A stretch of 64,000 bases of DNA from Alphaproteobacteria bacterium (GCA_017480385.1 JAFVAT010000013.1:1-64000); one strand, 5' to 3'. Positions 36,423 to 45,447 are shown, numbered from the stretch's first letter. Program-made: numbers and translations. Notes: a model not told the origin generated them from the letters alone.

Positions 36423-36496
36423 AAAACAAACAGGGGGAAAAGGAAAATTTTCCCCTGTCTACATTTAAGTCTGCTGAATGAATAAGGGTCAAGAAT

Positions 36497-38188
36497 ATGC
36501 CTTTGCCAGCCAAAACAAAACAAGGAAGCGCGCCTGCCGCGGCTCAAAGCGGAGCGGCGGCGGCTTCTGCTTCACAGTCCGGCGCTTCAAAAGCGGCCCC
36601 CAAAAAAAGCTCGGAAGTTTTAAATGAACTGTTTGCCAGCAGCAAATGCATTACGGCCCCGAAAGGATCCTTTCCGGTCAAGGACGACACGCGCGCTCTG
36701 CTGGCCCTCTTTGACAACGGTCGGTTTTTGGTTAACTCCGAACACAAATTCGACGGGCGCGTTTTAAGTTTTGAAGTTCTGGCGCGCAAAAAGAAATTAC
36801 AAGTCAACAAGGCCGAATATGTTCCGCCGAATTTAATCAGAGCGATTTATGAACGCGCGGAAAAGGAAGCGCCGGAAGACGTTCCCGAAGAAACCGGCAG
36901 CGCGGCCGATCTTGATCAGCTGCAGATGCAAAAGGATTATGTTTCTGTTTTGACAAAAGCTGCCGCTGTCAAAGTTTCAGACGTTCATGTTGTTGTCGGA
37001 TCCCATAAAACGCAAATTTTTTTCCGTCAAAACGGTATGATGCAGGTTGTTCTGGAAAACACAAAAGAATGGGGAGAATCGTTTGTGCGTGCGGCATTTG
37101 CCTCTTCGGATATTTCTGATGCGAACTATGCGCAAAATGAATATCAGGCGGCACAAAAAATTGGCGATGCTCCTTTGCGCGGGTCTAACGGCAAGCTAAG
37201 ACTGCCTAAATTGGTTCTGGGTGTCCGTCTGCAGTTTAACCCGATCGCCTTCGGTACGCGATATTTGGTTATGCGTTTACTTTATGCCGATGAAGACCCC
37301 GACAACGCCGGTGATTTAATGGCATTGGGATACACGCAGCGTGAAGCGGATATGTTTTACCGTCTGCGCGCCGTGCCGATCGGTATTATTATTGTGGCCG
37401 GCCCGACCGGATCGGGTAAATCGACAACGCTGCAGCGCAACATGATTTCTTTGCTGCAGGAACGCAATTACGAATTAAACCTGATCACTGTGGAAGACCC
37501 GCCGGAATACCCGATTCCCGGAGCGCGTCAGATGCCCGTGACCAACGCAAACACAGAGGCCTTGAAGGAACAGGAATTCACCAAAGCGCTAGCGGCTTCC
37601 TTGCGTTCCGACCCGGACATGCTGATGATCGGGGAAATCCGTACGTTATCATCTGCCCAGCTGGCTTTTAAAGGAGCGTTATCAGGCCACGGCGTGTGGT
37701 CCACTTTGCATGCGAACTCGTCTCCTGCCGTTGTGATGCGTTTCCGGGACATGGGCGTGGAAACATTTAAACTGATTGACCCTGAAATTATGAAAGGCAT
37801 GGTTTCGCAGCGTCTGTTCCGCCGTGTTTGTCCGCATTGCCGAATTCCTGTTTCGCAAAAGCCGGATCACCCGACAGTTCAGCGTCTGCGCAAAGCATAC
37901 GGCGACTTTGGCATGGAACAGGCTTTTCTGCGCGGTCCCGGCTGTCCCGAATGCGGCGGCAACGGCTGTAAAGGGCGCTGTGTAGTCGGAGAAATCCTGA
38001 TGCCCGATGCGACATTTTTAAATTTGCTGGTCAACGGAGAAACGAAAAAAGCAATTGACTATTGGACAGGCGATTTGGGAGGGCGTACAATGAAGGACTG
38101 TTCAATCGAACGTATGCTGAACGGTTTAATCGACGCTGAAGAGGTGGAACGTTGGTGCGGTTTATTGGACGAAAGGCCCGTTTACTAA
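36497..38188 (+). CDS. pilQ: PilQ/GspE-family secretion ATPase
   Basis: 563 residues. The ATPase domain has Walker A GPTGSGKSTTLQ (about residues 302-313), the Asp/His box region VEDPPEYPIPGARQM, Walker B DMLMIGEIR (about 374) and the His box SGHGVWSTLHAN. Next comes a four-Cys zinc motif (CPHC at ~445 and CPECGGNGCKGRC at ~483), like the metal-binding C-domain of GspE/PilB. The N-terminus has an Ala/Gln/Ser-rich leader. In R64, PilQ is the ATPase of thin-pilus assembly. It is a hexameric cytoplasmic motor working on PilR. Start ATG is preceded by AAGGG. Confidence 0.93.
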   Translation: MPLPAKTKQGSAPAAAQSGAAAASASQSGASKAAPKKSSEVLNELFASSKCITAPKGSFPVKDDTRALLALFDNGRFLVNSEHKFDGRVLSFEVLARKKKLQVNKAEYVPPNLIRAIYERAEKEAPEDVPEETGSAADLDQLQMQKDYVSVLTKAAAVKVSDVHVVVGSHKTQIFFRQNGMMQVVLENTKEWGESFVRAAFASSDISDANYAQNEYQAAQKIGDAPLRGSNGKLRLPKLVLGVRLQFNPIAFGTRYLVMRLLYADEDPDNAGDLMALGYTQREADMFYRLRAVPIGIIIVAGPTGSGKSTTLQRNMISLLQERNYELNLITVEDPPEYPIPGARQMPVTNANTEALKEQEFTKALAASLRSDPDMLMIGEIRTLSSAQLAFKGALSGHGVWSTLHANSSPAVVMRFRDMGVETFKLIDPEIMKGMVSQRLFRRVCPHCRIPVSQKPDHPTVQRLRKAYGDFGMEQAFLRGPGCPECGGNGCKGRCVVGEILMPDATFLNLLVNGETKKAIDYWTGDLGGRTMKDCSIERMLNGLIDAEEVERWCGLLDERPVY

Positions 38189-38212
38189 AAACAATATAAT
38201 CAAGAGGAAAAA

Positions 38213-39301
38213 ATGGCTGACAAAAAATTTAATCTGGCAGATCTGAACCGATATTACGCCATGATCATATGCCGAATGAGCGACGGCACCCGCATGAAAA
38301 TTTACCGCAAGCTGATTTCATTGCTGCGCAACCGGTTTTCCTTAATGGACGCATTGGACCGAATCAGAGGCATTATTACCAATGACGGCAAAAATCCCGA
38401 TGAACCTATGGCTTTAGCGATCTTGTACTGGTCACGCTCTTTACAAAACGGTAATCCGTTCTCCGTTGCTCTGGAAGGGTGGGCGCCTGCCAGCGAACGC
38501 CTGATGCTGTCTGTTGGTGACGTGTCCCACTTGGAAGGCGCTCTGGAAAACCTGATCAAAGTGGTGGAAGGGACAAAAAAAATGAAAGAGCCCCTGGTCA
38601 GCGCGATCAGCTACCCGATGTTCCTGTCCATGATGGTTATTTTGATTATTTACGCGATCGGGGCATACATGGTTCCACCGATGATGAACGCCGCGCCAAA
38701 CACACGCTGGACCGGCAGCGCGAAAGATCTGGTAAGCCTTTCCATATGGATTCAAAAGAATTGGGCCTTCGCCTTTGCTTCATTGCCGACGGTGTTCGTT
38801 TTGATTTATTTGACAATGGGGCGCTGGAAAGGAAAAACGCGCGCATGGGTCGATAATATTCCCCCTTGGTCGCTTTACCGAATATTCGTCGGCGTGACAT
38901 GGATGTTGGCTATGGCCGCTCTGGTCCGCGCCGGAACGCCGGTTTCTCAGGCTTTGCGTTCTTTGCGCCATGATGCAAGCCCGTACTTGTTATATCGTAT
39001 TGATACAGCACTGGTTTTCATTAATAACGGGGATAACTTAGGAGAAGCTCTTTCCAAAACCGGATTAGGCTTTCCCGATAAAGAAATCGTTGGCGACTTG
39101 CGCATTTATTCTGAAATGGATAACTTCCAGGAAGCTCTGGACCAAATGGCAAATGAATGGCTGGAAGACAGTATTACAAGCATCGGGCAAAAAGCAGGTA
39201 TCCTGAACATGATTGCAACGCTGTTCGTTTCCGGCACGATCGCCTGGGCTGTTATGGGCACCTTTGCCATGCAAGATCAAATCACCAAAGCAATGGGGTA
39301 A
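38213..39301 (+). CDS. pilR: PilR/GspF-family inner membrane platform protein
   Basis: 362 residues. It contains two T2SSF domains: the first has LRNRFSLMDALDRIRGI and MLSVGDVSHLEGALENLIKVVEG, the second AGTPVSQALRSLRHDASPYLLYRI. Membrane helices follow each one (YPMFLSMMVILIIYAIGAYMV; FAFASLPTVFVLIYL; MIATLFVSGTIAWAVMGTFAM). It is the platform turned by PilQ. It ends the operon and is followed by a strong terminator. No prepilin, prepilin peptidase, PilT or PilV follows. Confidence 0.92.
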   Translation: MADKKFNLADLNRYYAMIICRMSDGTRMKIYRKLISLLRNRFSLMDALDRIRGIITNDGKNPDEPMALAILYWSRSLQNGNPFSVALEGWAPASERLMLSVGDVSHLEGALENLIKVVEGTKKMKEPLVSAISYPMFLSMMVILIIYAIGAYMVPPMMNAAPNTRWTGSAKDLVSLSIWIQKNWAFAFASLPTVFVLIYLTMGRWKGKTRAWVDNIPPWSLYRIFVGVTWMLAMAALVRAGTPVSQALRSLRHDASPYLLYRIDTALVFINNGDNLGEALSKTGLGFPDKEIVGDLRIYSEMDNFQEALDQMANEWLEDSITSIGQKAGILNMIATLFVSGTIAWAVMGTFAMQDQITKAMG

Positions 39302-39323
39302 AATTCCCTTTTTCAAACATACG

Positions 39324-39349
39324 AAAATCCCCGGCACTGCGGGGATTTT
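39324..39349 (+). terminator. Rho-independent terminator of the pil operon
   Basis: AAAATCCCCG (39324-39333) and CGGGGATTTT (39340-39349) form a perfect 10-bp stem with a 6-base loop, followed by TTTGT. It lies 23 bases after the pilR stop. Confidence 0.92.
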
Positions 39350-39877
39350 TTGTATTTGAAATCCCGAATCGAAACACGAATTTTTTATGTCTCCTTCAAA
39401 ACCACCAAAAGAATTATTCGGCTTTTTTTGGCAATAATAGCCCCGTAAACAATACGTTTTTTTTGATATATCCTCTGGAACGAGAACAAAGGAATTATTG
39501 ACTTTTCTTATAATAACAACGTTTCTTGTCCCGCAAAAAAAAGAAAATCAAAGGGGGACTTTTTTTGTAGGCTCTTTGTCATTAACCATATGATTTAAAA
39601 TGTTTTTTCGATCAACACTTTCCTCAAATCTATAAAAGGCTAAAGTTAGAAGTAAAAAAGGCCGATCATAAAAAATACCTTTTCGCCGGTACCCTCTTAT
39701 CGGCGGAACTAAGCCGGCAAAGTGTTGGATACGCTCTGCCGGTGTTTTTTATAAAAAAAGCGCAACACTTACTGTTTTTCAGGACAGTCTGCATAAAGCA
39801 AAAGAATTTTGTCTGGATACGGCTGCAAATTTTCCGAAACCGCGTGTCCCGCATGTGGTTTTCGGAGTACAAAAAAA
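39350..39877. other. AT-rich intergenic region with a second hairpin
   Basis: About 530 bases without a supported gene between the pil terminator and the pepF terminator. A plus-strand hairpin CCGGCA (39714-39719) / TGCCGG (39737-39742) is followed by TGTTTTTT, so it can act as a terminator. Just before it, GCCGAT (39661-39666) and ATCGGC (39699-39704) form another short pair. Together they could mark the 3' end of a small RNA transcribed on the plus strand, but no promoter is evident. Confidence 0.35.
39714..39750 (+). terminator. Candidate terminator in intergenic region
   Basis: CCGGCA and TGCCGG arms (39714-39719, 39737-39742) enclose a 17-base loop and are followed by a T-rich run (TGTTTTTTAT). 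The gene it would terminate is not visible; it may belong to a small RNA or be read-through protection for the pil operon. Confidence 0.4.
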
Positions 39878-39907
39878 GCCTCCCTTCTCAAAATAAAGAA
39901 AGGAGGC
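39878..39907 (-). terminator. Rho-independent terminator of pepF
   Basis: GCCTCCCTTC (39878-39887) and GAAAGGAGGC (39898-39907) pair over 10 bp with one mismatch. On the minus strand they are followed by seven T residues. It lies 15 bases after the pepF stop. Confidence 0.8.
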
Positions 39908-39921
39908 GCGAATATTTTTTG

Positions 39922-41820
39922 CTAACGACCGCCTGTTTTAGCAGCCTTTGCCGCAATGGAAACTGTCGGCTGAGAAGACTGCTGTTTTGCCGGTGCGGCT
40001 GCTTTTTCCGTTTGTTGAGCCTTGTTTTTATTTTTATTCATGCCCAACTGATCGGTCAGCACTTCCAATTCATCGACAAAGCCCTTCACGACGCTCAGTC
40101 CCTTTTTCCAGAAATCCGGTTTTGAAGCGTCAAGTCCGAACGGGGCCAGCATCTGCTGATGACGTTCAGACCCACCTTTGGCCAGCATTTCCATGTATTT
40201 CTTGGGGAAATCCTCGACTTTGCCTTCCTCGTGCACTTTATACAAAGAATTAACCAAACAATCGCCAAAGGCGTATCCGTAAACATAAAACGGCGTATGA
40301 ACCAAATGCGGCACAGTGGACCACAGCGCATTCGAATTTTCATCATTCGTTACAGACGGTCCCAAAGCGTCATTCTGCGTCTTTGTCCAAATGCCGTTCA
40401 ACCGTTCCGGCGACAATTCGCCTTCTTTGCGCCGAGCCGTATGCACTTCTGTTTCAAAGCGGTGAAATGCAATCTGGCGCACGGAAGAGTTAATCATCGA
40501 TCCTGTTTTTTCCGCCAACATCGCGAAACGCTGTTTAGGATCCTTTTCATGGTTCAACATGTATTTAAACGTCATCATTTCCCCGAAAATCGACGCCGTT
40601 TCCGCCAACGTGATCGGCGTATTGGATTTCAGCATGCCCTGTTCACGCGCCAAATATTGGTGCACACCATGCCCCAGTTCATGCGCCAGCGTCATCACGT
40701 CGTTAGTGGATCCCATAAAGTTCAGCATCAGATACGGATGGGACGACGGCACTGTCGGGTGCGCATAAGCGCCGCCCTCTTTACCTTCTTTCGGAGCAAC
40801 GTCAATCCACTTGTTATCAAAGAATTTTTTTCCGATCGCCGCCATTTCCGGCGAAAATTCATTATATGCTGACAGAACGATTTTTTTAGCTTCTTCCCAC
40901 GTATATTTCTTTTCCGGCAGATCGGGAATCGGCGCATTGCGGTCTGAATAATCTAATTTGTCAACGCCCAGCCAATCTGCTTTCATTTTATAATAACGGT
41001 GCGAAATATCCGCATGGCTGTCCACAACGGAATCAACTAATGCATCAACGACCTCATCTTCCACCTGATTTTCAATATTGCGGGCGGAAATAGGACGTTT
41101 ATAGCCGCGCCATTCGTCTTCGATCTGTTTATCTTTTGCCAAAGTGTTCGTAATCAATGCGAACGTTGACATATTGTCTTTCATCACGCGATTGATTTCG
41201 GCACAAGCCTCATGACGTGTTTCAATATCCGGATCAGACATTTTGGCCATTGCTTCCGGTTCTGTCAAAGCCTTGCCGCCAATAGTGAAGCGCAAATTCG
41301 CCATTGTTTCGTCAAACAAACGATTCCACGCCGTTGCCGATGTCATTGATTTGTCATGCAGCAGTTTTTCCATATTTTCCGGCAGCATATGTTCGCGCGC
41401 GGCACGGACGTTTTTGATCCACGGTTCATATTTCTGCGCCGCCGGAGACGTCATTTTTTCCGCCAGCTGCTCATCGGTAAGACCATTCAGTTCTAATTCA
41501 AAGAAAAGCATCTTGCCGGAAACATCATTCGATTTTTCCTGTACATTCTGATAAAAAGCCGAAATTTCCGGATCGTTCATATTCGTTGAATGGAGCAAAT
41601 AGGAATAGGCGTCCAAACGTCCCAATGTTTCGGACAGTTTTTCGTATTCCGCGACAGAACGACCGAATTCATCGGGAGAAGTTCCGGCCAACTTGCCCTT
41701 ATAGTGTGTTTCAAAACGCATCGCGCCGGCAGAAACAGCCGCCATATCTTTCTTCAGTTCCGGCGAATCCATTCCCGGATACAAATCGCTCAGGTCCCAT
41801 TTTGGCATTTCTTCGGACAT
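39922..41820 (-). CDS. pepF: Oligoendopeptidase F (M3 family metallopeptidase)
   Basis: 632 residues. The zinc-binding HELGHGVHQYLA in MTLAHELGHGVHQYL is the M3 signature, with the third ligand Glu ~25 residues on (ETASIFGE). PepF-type enzymes cleave short peptides in the cytoplasm. The N-terminal domain (MPKWDLSDLYPGMDSPEL) is characteristic of PepF. Compared with usual PepF (~600), it has a ~45-residue Lys/Ala/Gln-rich tail (KNKNKAQQTEKAAAPAKQQ) that looks disordered. It has a good ribosome binding site (AAAGGAAG). Confidence 0.93.
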   Translation of the reverse strand: MSEEMPKWDLSDLYPGMDSPELKKDMAAVSAGAMRFETHYKGKLAGTSPDEFGRSVAEYEKLSETLGRLDAYSYLLHSTNMNDPEISAFYQNVQEKSNDVSGKMLFFELELNGLTDEQLAEKMTSPAAQKYEPWIKNVRAAREHMLPENMEKLLHDKSMTSATAWNRLFDETMANLRFTIGGKALTEPEAMAKMSDPDIETRHEACAEINRVMKDNMSTFALITNTLAKDKQIEDEWRGYKRPISARNIENQVEDEVVDALVDSVVDSHADISHRYYKMKADWLGVDKLDYSDRNAPIPDLPEKKYTWEEAKKIVLSAYNEFSPEMAAIGKKFFDNKWIDVAPKEGKEGGAYAHPTVPSSHPYLMLNFMGSTNDVMTLAHELGHGVHQYLAREQGMLKSNTPITLAETASIFGEMMTFKYMLNHEKDPKQRFAMLAEKTGSMINSSVRQIAFHRFETEVHTARRKEGELSPERLNGIWTKTQNDALGPSVTNDENSNALWSTVPHLVHTPFYVYGYAFGDCLVNSLYKVHEEGKVEDFPKKYMEMLAKGGSERHQQMLAPFGLDASKPDFWKKGLSVVKGFVDELEVLTDQLGMNKNKNKAQQTEKAAAPAKQQSSQPTVSIAAKAAKTGGR

Positions 41821-41921
41821 CTGATCTTCCTTTCCTGCAAATTATTTTTAATTTTTGCCCCGACATTTTAATCTGTCAACTCTTTTTAACAAAAGAATTT
41901 CCGGCCTTTTCGCTTTTTTCG

Positions 41922-43103
41922 TTACCGGTATGCGGCCTTGAAAATATCGACATTTTCCTGCAAAGACAGCGTATAACGGTCCATAGCGAACAGGTTGCTC
42001 ATTGTTTTATGGGCATTTCTGGCCAATTTTTCCATCTCGTCAGCCTGAATTCCGTAATCAGACATTTTCAAATGATCCACACCGCACTTTTCCTTTAATT
42101 GGCGCAAAGCATGAACAAACGTGTACGGTTTTTCTTCTTCGGGCAATCCGTCCGTTACTTCGCCCATCATATGCGCCATTTTAATAAAACGATCCGGCAC
42201 ATACTTTGCAAAAAAGGAAAAATAAGCTTCTGAAATCATCAGCATGCCGGCCCCATGCGGCAATTCAGGATGGAAAGCACTCATCGCATGTTCCATGGAA
42301 TGTTCGGAAGTGCAGCTGGACGTGACCTGTACCATACCGGACAGCAAAGCGGCCAACGCAATATTTGTTCTGGCCTCAATATCCGAACCGTCCTGCACGA
42401 CTTTCGGCAGGTTTTTCGAAATCAGGCGAATGACCTGCAAAGAAAAAGCTTCACTGATTGGCGTAGCGCTCTTGGCAATAAAGCCTTCCGCCGCATGGAA
42501 AAAGGCATCAAACCCTTGAACCGCCGTCAAAAAAGGCGGCACTGTCAAAACCAGCTCCGGGTCAACGATTGACAAGGTTGGAAAAGTTGACGGCACGCCA
42601 AAACCGATTTTTTCATGCAATTCTTCGTTCGTTACATCGATCCACGGATTTGCCTCCGTTCCCGATCCGGAAGTCGTGATCACAGCAACAATCGGCAGAG
42701 CCTGATTTTTAACGGGCTTTCCTTTTCCCGATCCGGTGACGATATAATCCCATAAATCGCCCGGATTACGCGCCATTAAGGCCGCCCCTTTCGCCGCGTC
42801 AATAGTGCTGGCCCCGCCGACGCCGACGACAAAATCACAAAAATTATCGCGGGCGATTTGCGCGGCTTCCATAACAGAAGCTTTGGACGGATTGGGGTGA
42901 ACTTTATCAAAGATCATGTATTCGATTCCCTGATGATCCAATGCGGTCAGCACCCGATCCAAACAGCCCGTTTCCTTCATTGTTTTGCCGTTGGAAACAA
43001 CAACTAAAGCAAGCCGTCCCGGCAACGGTTCCCGCTTTAATTCATCAAGCTTCCCCACGCCGAACAACACTTTTGTCGGTATTGAAAAATTAAACTCAAT
43101 CAT
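41922..43103 (-). CDS. Iron-containing alcohol dehydrogenase
   Basis: 393 residues. It belongs to the group III (iron) alcohol dehydrogenases: nucleotide-binding VGVGGASTIDAAKGAA, and metal-binding residues in the region EHSMEHAMSAFHPELPHGAGML. These enzymes interconvert alcohols and aldehydes or ketones with NAD(P)H, and often serve fermentation. The exact substrate cannot be told from sequence. A strong ribosome binding site (AGGAGG) precedes the ATG. It sits 100 bases downstream of nothing on the same strand except the 43168 gene, so may be its own unit. Confidence 0.92.
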   Translation of the reverse strand: MIEFNFSIPTKVLFGVGKLDELKREPLPGRLALVVVSNGKTMKETGCLDRVLTALDHQGIEYMIFDKVHPNPSKASVMEAAQIARDNFCDFVVGVGGASTIDAAKGAALMARNPGDLWDYIVTGSGKGKPVKNQALPIVAVITTSGSGTEANPWIDVTNEELHEKIGFGVPSTFPTLSIVDPELVLTVPPFLTAVQGFDAFFHAAEGFIAKSATPISEAFSLQVIRLISKNLPKVVQDGSDIEARTNIALAALLSGMVQVTSSCTSEHSMEHAMSAFHPELPHGAGMLMISEAYFSFFAKYVPDRFIKMAHMMGEVTDGLPEEEKPYTFVHALRQLKEKCGVDHLKMSDYGIQADEMEKLARNAHKTMSNLFAMDRYTLSLQENVDIFKAAYR

Positions 43104-43167
43104 AACCCGCCTCCTTTTTTCAGGACGCTTTATTTATACTTTTTTTTGATTTCAAAAGAAAATAAAA

Positions 43168-44130
43168 TCAGCGTGTCGGACGCAAAAATTCAAACGGAAC
43201 CGAAGTTTCCCGCTTTTCCGCCTGCTCCGGACGGGCTTCCGCCTGCGCCGAAAAAGCATCGATCTCTTCCTGAGCTCCTTCGCCTGTTTCCGGCATTTCC
43301 GCCGAAGAGTCTTCTGCAGAAACAAAAGACTCCACCGTATCAAAATCAGATGCTTCCTGATAAGGCGTTTTCTCAAAGGAAGAAGCCGGCATTTCGGCGA
43401 CAGGCCGTTCAAAAACACTCTGCCGCCGGTCGATTTCGCGGCATGCTTCCACAAAACGCAGATAAACGCGGCCTAAAGAACCTTCTTCAAAGATTTTAGT
43501 CAAATAATGTTCGATATCATGACGTTCCAACATGGTGAACATCTGTTCAAACCGATAGCAAAACGTCCGTACGGCATTTGACAGAATTTCGTCACGTTTG
43601 AGCTGATTTTCCAGATCCTCTTTAAATTTTGGAGAATTCTCGGCATTTTGCAGCAAAACTTTGCAAAAAGCCCAACGGTTGCCGTCACCGACACGCTGCC
43701 AAACGATTTCCGTATGCGCCGGCTGGATCAGCCCCAGCCGAACGACGATGTCAGACAACAAGTCATTCAATTCATTAATAAACAAATCTGCATTATGCAA
43801 AACAAGCGCGCTGCGCGTCTGGACCTGCGTTTCCATCATCGTTCTGACCATGACTTCGGCATGATCGGCGGAACGACGCGTCTGTGCCAGCAGCAGATTA
43901 ATCGTATTGCCGTGTTTGCGCAGCGTCATGACGTTATAAAGCAATCCGACAACGATCCATAAAAAAATCACCGGCAAAAAAGCCGTCGCCGCCAGCATCG
44001 CAATATCCGGTACGGGCAGTCCCAACAGCTGAGGCACCCCAAGCTTCGCATAGACATAAAACAGAACGCCGCCCAGCCATAATAAAGATGCCGCGACAGA
44101 AACACTGAACAAAACGATTAACCCAATCAC
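43168..44130 (-). CDS. Two-helix inner membrane protein of unknown function
   Basis: 320 residues from a GTG at 44130 with AAGGAT 8 bases upstream. Two hydrophobic helices lie near the N-terminus (about residues 3-30 and 42-66). A long cytoplasmic domain follows, helical in appearance (LRKHGNTINLLLAQTRRSADHAEVMVRTMME, then DLFINELNDLLSDIVVRLGLI). The C-terminal ~90 residues are acidic and disordered (SAEDSSAEMPETGEGAQEE). No family is recognised. It lies divergent from accA and upstream of the iron alcohol dehydrogenase gene. Confidence 0.7.
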   Translation of the reverse strand: MIGLIVLFSVSVAASLLWLGGVLFYVYAKLGVPQLLGLPVPDIAMLAATAFLPVIFLWIVVGLLYNVMTLRKHGNTINLLLAQTRRSADHAEVMVRTMMETQVQTRSALVLHNADLFINELNDLLSDIVVRLGLIQPAHTEIVWQRVGDGNRWAFCKVLLQNAENSPKFKEDLENQLKRDEILSNAVRTFCYRFEQMFTMLERHDIEHYLTKIFEEGSLGRVYLRFVEACREIDRRQSVFERPVAEMPASSFEKTPYQEASDFDTVESFVSAEDSSAEMPETGEGAQEEIDAFSAQAEARPEQAEKRETSVPFEFLRPTR

Positions 44131-44291
44131 GTTTGTATCCTTTTCAAAGAATCAAGCAAACCAACGAATTTAGGCTTTATTGTAATTGAATTTTATAAAT
44201 TTTCTCTAAATGCCTGAGGAATTTTTATTCTCTTATGAAGTTAAAAGTGATAAGAAGAAGAAAACAGGAAATTTTACAGGAAGGGTACTTT

Positions 44292-45254
44292 ATGGAACAG
44301 GAACAGTATCTGGAATTTGAAAAGCCTATTGCAGAGCTGGAAAGCAAAATTGAAGGGCTGCGTCATCTCAGCAGTGCTGAAGGCGGCGTTAGCATCGCTG
44401 AAGAAATCACCCGTCTGCAAAAAAAAGTCGAAAAACAAATCAATTTGCTGTATGCCAAATTAACGCCGTGGCAAAAAACGCTGGTAGCTCGTCACCCGAA
44501 CAGACCTCATTGTCTGGATTATATTAACGGACTCATCACGGATTTTACATTATTGGCCGGTGACCGCTTGTTTGCCGAAGATGCGGCCATTGTCGGCGGG
44601 ATCGGTCGCTTTCAGGGCCATTCCGTCATGATCATCGGACAGGAAAAAGGGCATGACATCGAAACGCGGTTAAAACACAGTTTCGGCATGGCCAAGCCGG
44701 AGGGCTACCGTAAAGCGATCCGATTAATGAAAATGGCGGATCGGTTCGGACTGCCCATTATCACGTTCGTTGATACCGCGGGTGCTTTCCCGGGTATAGA
44801 GGGCGAAGAACGCGGACAAGCGGAGGCGATTGCATCCTGTATTGACGCAAGCTTTGCCGTACGCGTCCCTGTCATTTGCTGCGTTATCGGAGAGGGCGGT
44901 TCCGGCGGCGCGATTGCTTTGGCCACGGCCAATCGTTTATTAATGCTGTCCAATTCAATCTATTCCGTTATTTCTCCGGAAGGCTGTGCCTCTATTTTAT
45001 GGCGTGACGGTTCCCAAGCCCAAAAAGCGGCGGAAGCGCTGCACTTAACGGCAAACGACCTGAAAGAATTAGGTGTTATCGACGAAGTCATCAACGAACC
45101 GACCGGCGGGGCCCACCGCGCCAAAGCGGAAACGATTGCTGCTGTCGGCGACGCTCTTTACAGTCATTTATCCGAATTACTTAAAATGGATCGGGATAAA
45201 ATACGCCGGGACAGAGAAGAAAAATTCCTGAAAATGACACGTCTGCAATCTTAA
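44292..45254 (+). CDS. accA: Acetyl-CoA carboxylase carboxyltransferase alpha subunit
   Basis: 320 residues from the ATG at 44292, preceded by AGGAAGGG; an upstream ATG adds 19 basic residues and is less likely. It transfers carboxyl from biotin to acetyl-CoA to make malonyl-CoA for fatty acid synthesis. Recognisable blocks are the N-terminal FEKPIAELESKIEGLRHL, the DYINGLITDFTLLAGDR segment, IGQEKGHD, FVDTAGAFPGIEGEERGQAEAIA and the oxyanion region GEGGSGGAIALA. Normal length. Confidence 0.97.
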   Translation: MEQEQYLEFEKPIAELESKIEGLRHLSSAEGGVSIAEEITRLQKKVEKQINLLYAKLTPWQKTLVARHPNRPHCLDYINGLITDFTLLAGDRLFAEDAAIVGGIGRFQGHSVMIIGQEKGHDIETRLKHSFGMAKPEGYRKAIRLMKMADRFGLPIITFVDTAGAFPGIEGEERGQAEAIASCIDASFAVRVPVICCVIGEGGSGGAIALATANRLLMLSNSIYSVISPEGCASILWRDGSQAQKAAEALHLTANDLKELGVIDEVINEPTGGAHRAKAETIAAVGDALYSHLSELLKMDRDKIRRDREEKFLKMTRLQS

Positions 45255-45342
45255 AAGACTTTTTTCTTTGCTACAAAGTAGCAAGAGGACATTTTTCGGA
45301 GATTACCTCACACGCCGAACCGCATGATTTTCGTTTTACAAA

Positions 45343-45380
45343 AATAAGAGACAGAAACATTTTTTCTGCCTCTTTATTTT
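45343..45380. terminator. Bidirectional terminator between accA and nhaA
   Basis: AATAAGAGACAGAAA (45343-45357) pairs with TTTCTGCCTCTTTATT (from ~45363) with one or two mismatches. T tracts follow on both strands. It serves convergent genes accA and nhaA. Confidence 0.75.
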
Positions 45381-45447
45381 TTGCGAAAAAAATTTATGGC
45401 TTTTTTATTCTGCCCCCTTCAAAAGAGAGATCAAAGCCATTTTCACC

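Noticed and set aside
39661-39760. Possible tRNA or riboswitch from the paired GC segments
   Set aside because: No cloverleaf can be drawn and no known riboswitch core is recognised; only terminator-like hairpins are supported.
40159-40872. A 237-codon plus-strand open frame opposite pepF
   Set aside because: Antisense to a clear pepF gene, with composition typical of a shadow frame and no ribosome binding site.
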